Assembly (NCBI GenBank): GCA_902792495.1
Contig: CADBAC010000104.1
Coordinates: forward strand, 1 to 5,515
Length of the DNA stretch: 5,515 nucleotides
DNA from: Ruminococcus flavefaciens
Lineage (GTDB): Bacteria; Bacillota; Clostridia; Oscillospirales; Ruminococcaceae
Direction: 5' to 3'
Both the position numbers and the translations under genes were made by a program. Positions 5,489-5,515 of this stretch are shown piece by piece. Below the pieces are notes generated by a model. It saw nothing but the letters and a program-made list of their open reading frames with translations. It ran no database searches and had not been told where the DNA came from. The first letter of the stretch is position 1. Every line of letters begins with the position of its first letter.

Positions 5489-5515
5489 GTGAAGACCTCC
5501 TTTTTTATAAAAAAG

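Noticed and set aside
1..5515. CRISPR array, tRNA, attachment site or insertion sequence
   Set aside because: No regularly spaced repeats, cloverleaf, long terminal repeats or transposase/integrase coding region could be seen.

Overview
The window looks like chromosomal DNA from a low-to-mid GC Clostridia relative, most likely Ruminococcus or a close Oscillospiraceae neighbour. The pointers are a secreted protein with two dockerin modules, strong GGAGG-type ribosome binding sites, sigma-A type promoters and very AT-rich intergenic DNA. The genus is an inference; no rRNA or marker gene is present.

Left part (1-1130): AT-rich DNA holds a near-consensus promoter (TTGACT, 17 bp, TATAAT). It drives one plus-strand gene of the AIM24 family (277-1080, probable TTG start). 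A strong hairpin at 1098-1130 ends it and probably also ends the convergent gene on the other side.

Middle (1179-2274): a minus-strand gene encodes an exported 248-residue protein with a signal peptide and two dockerin-like modules but no catalytic domain. Its 349-base upstream region is AT-rich. It carries an extended -10 promoter and two clean palindromes, ATTGGCCAAT and GTTAACC-TT-GGTTAAC, which are good operator candidates.

Right part (2275-5488): a compact minus-strand operon runs from the right edge towards the middle. In transcription order it holds an HK97-type prohead-protease-like protein with a Cys/His insertion, a helical 123-residue protein, a 135-residue protein of tail-terminator or connector size, a 130-residue beta-rich protein, a 307-residue baseplate-hub-like protein, and a small FeoA-domain protein. 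The first five genes abut or overlap by 4 bases and each has its own Shine-Dalgarno sequence, so they form one translationally coupled unit. It is phage-derived, but no major capsid, tube, sheath or tape-measure gene lies between the protease and the hub. It is therefore either an unusually arranged prophage or a reduced, possibly domesticated, phage structure. Ending in a lone FeoA gene is also unusual. No integrase, attachment site, tRNA, CRISPR array or insertion sequence is visible. The cluster continues past the right edge, where decisive genes (terminase, portal, capsid, tail) would be expected if it is a full prophage.
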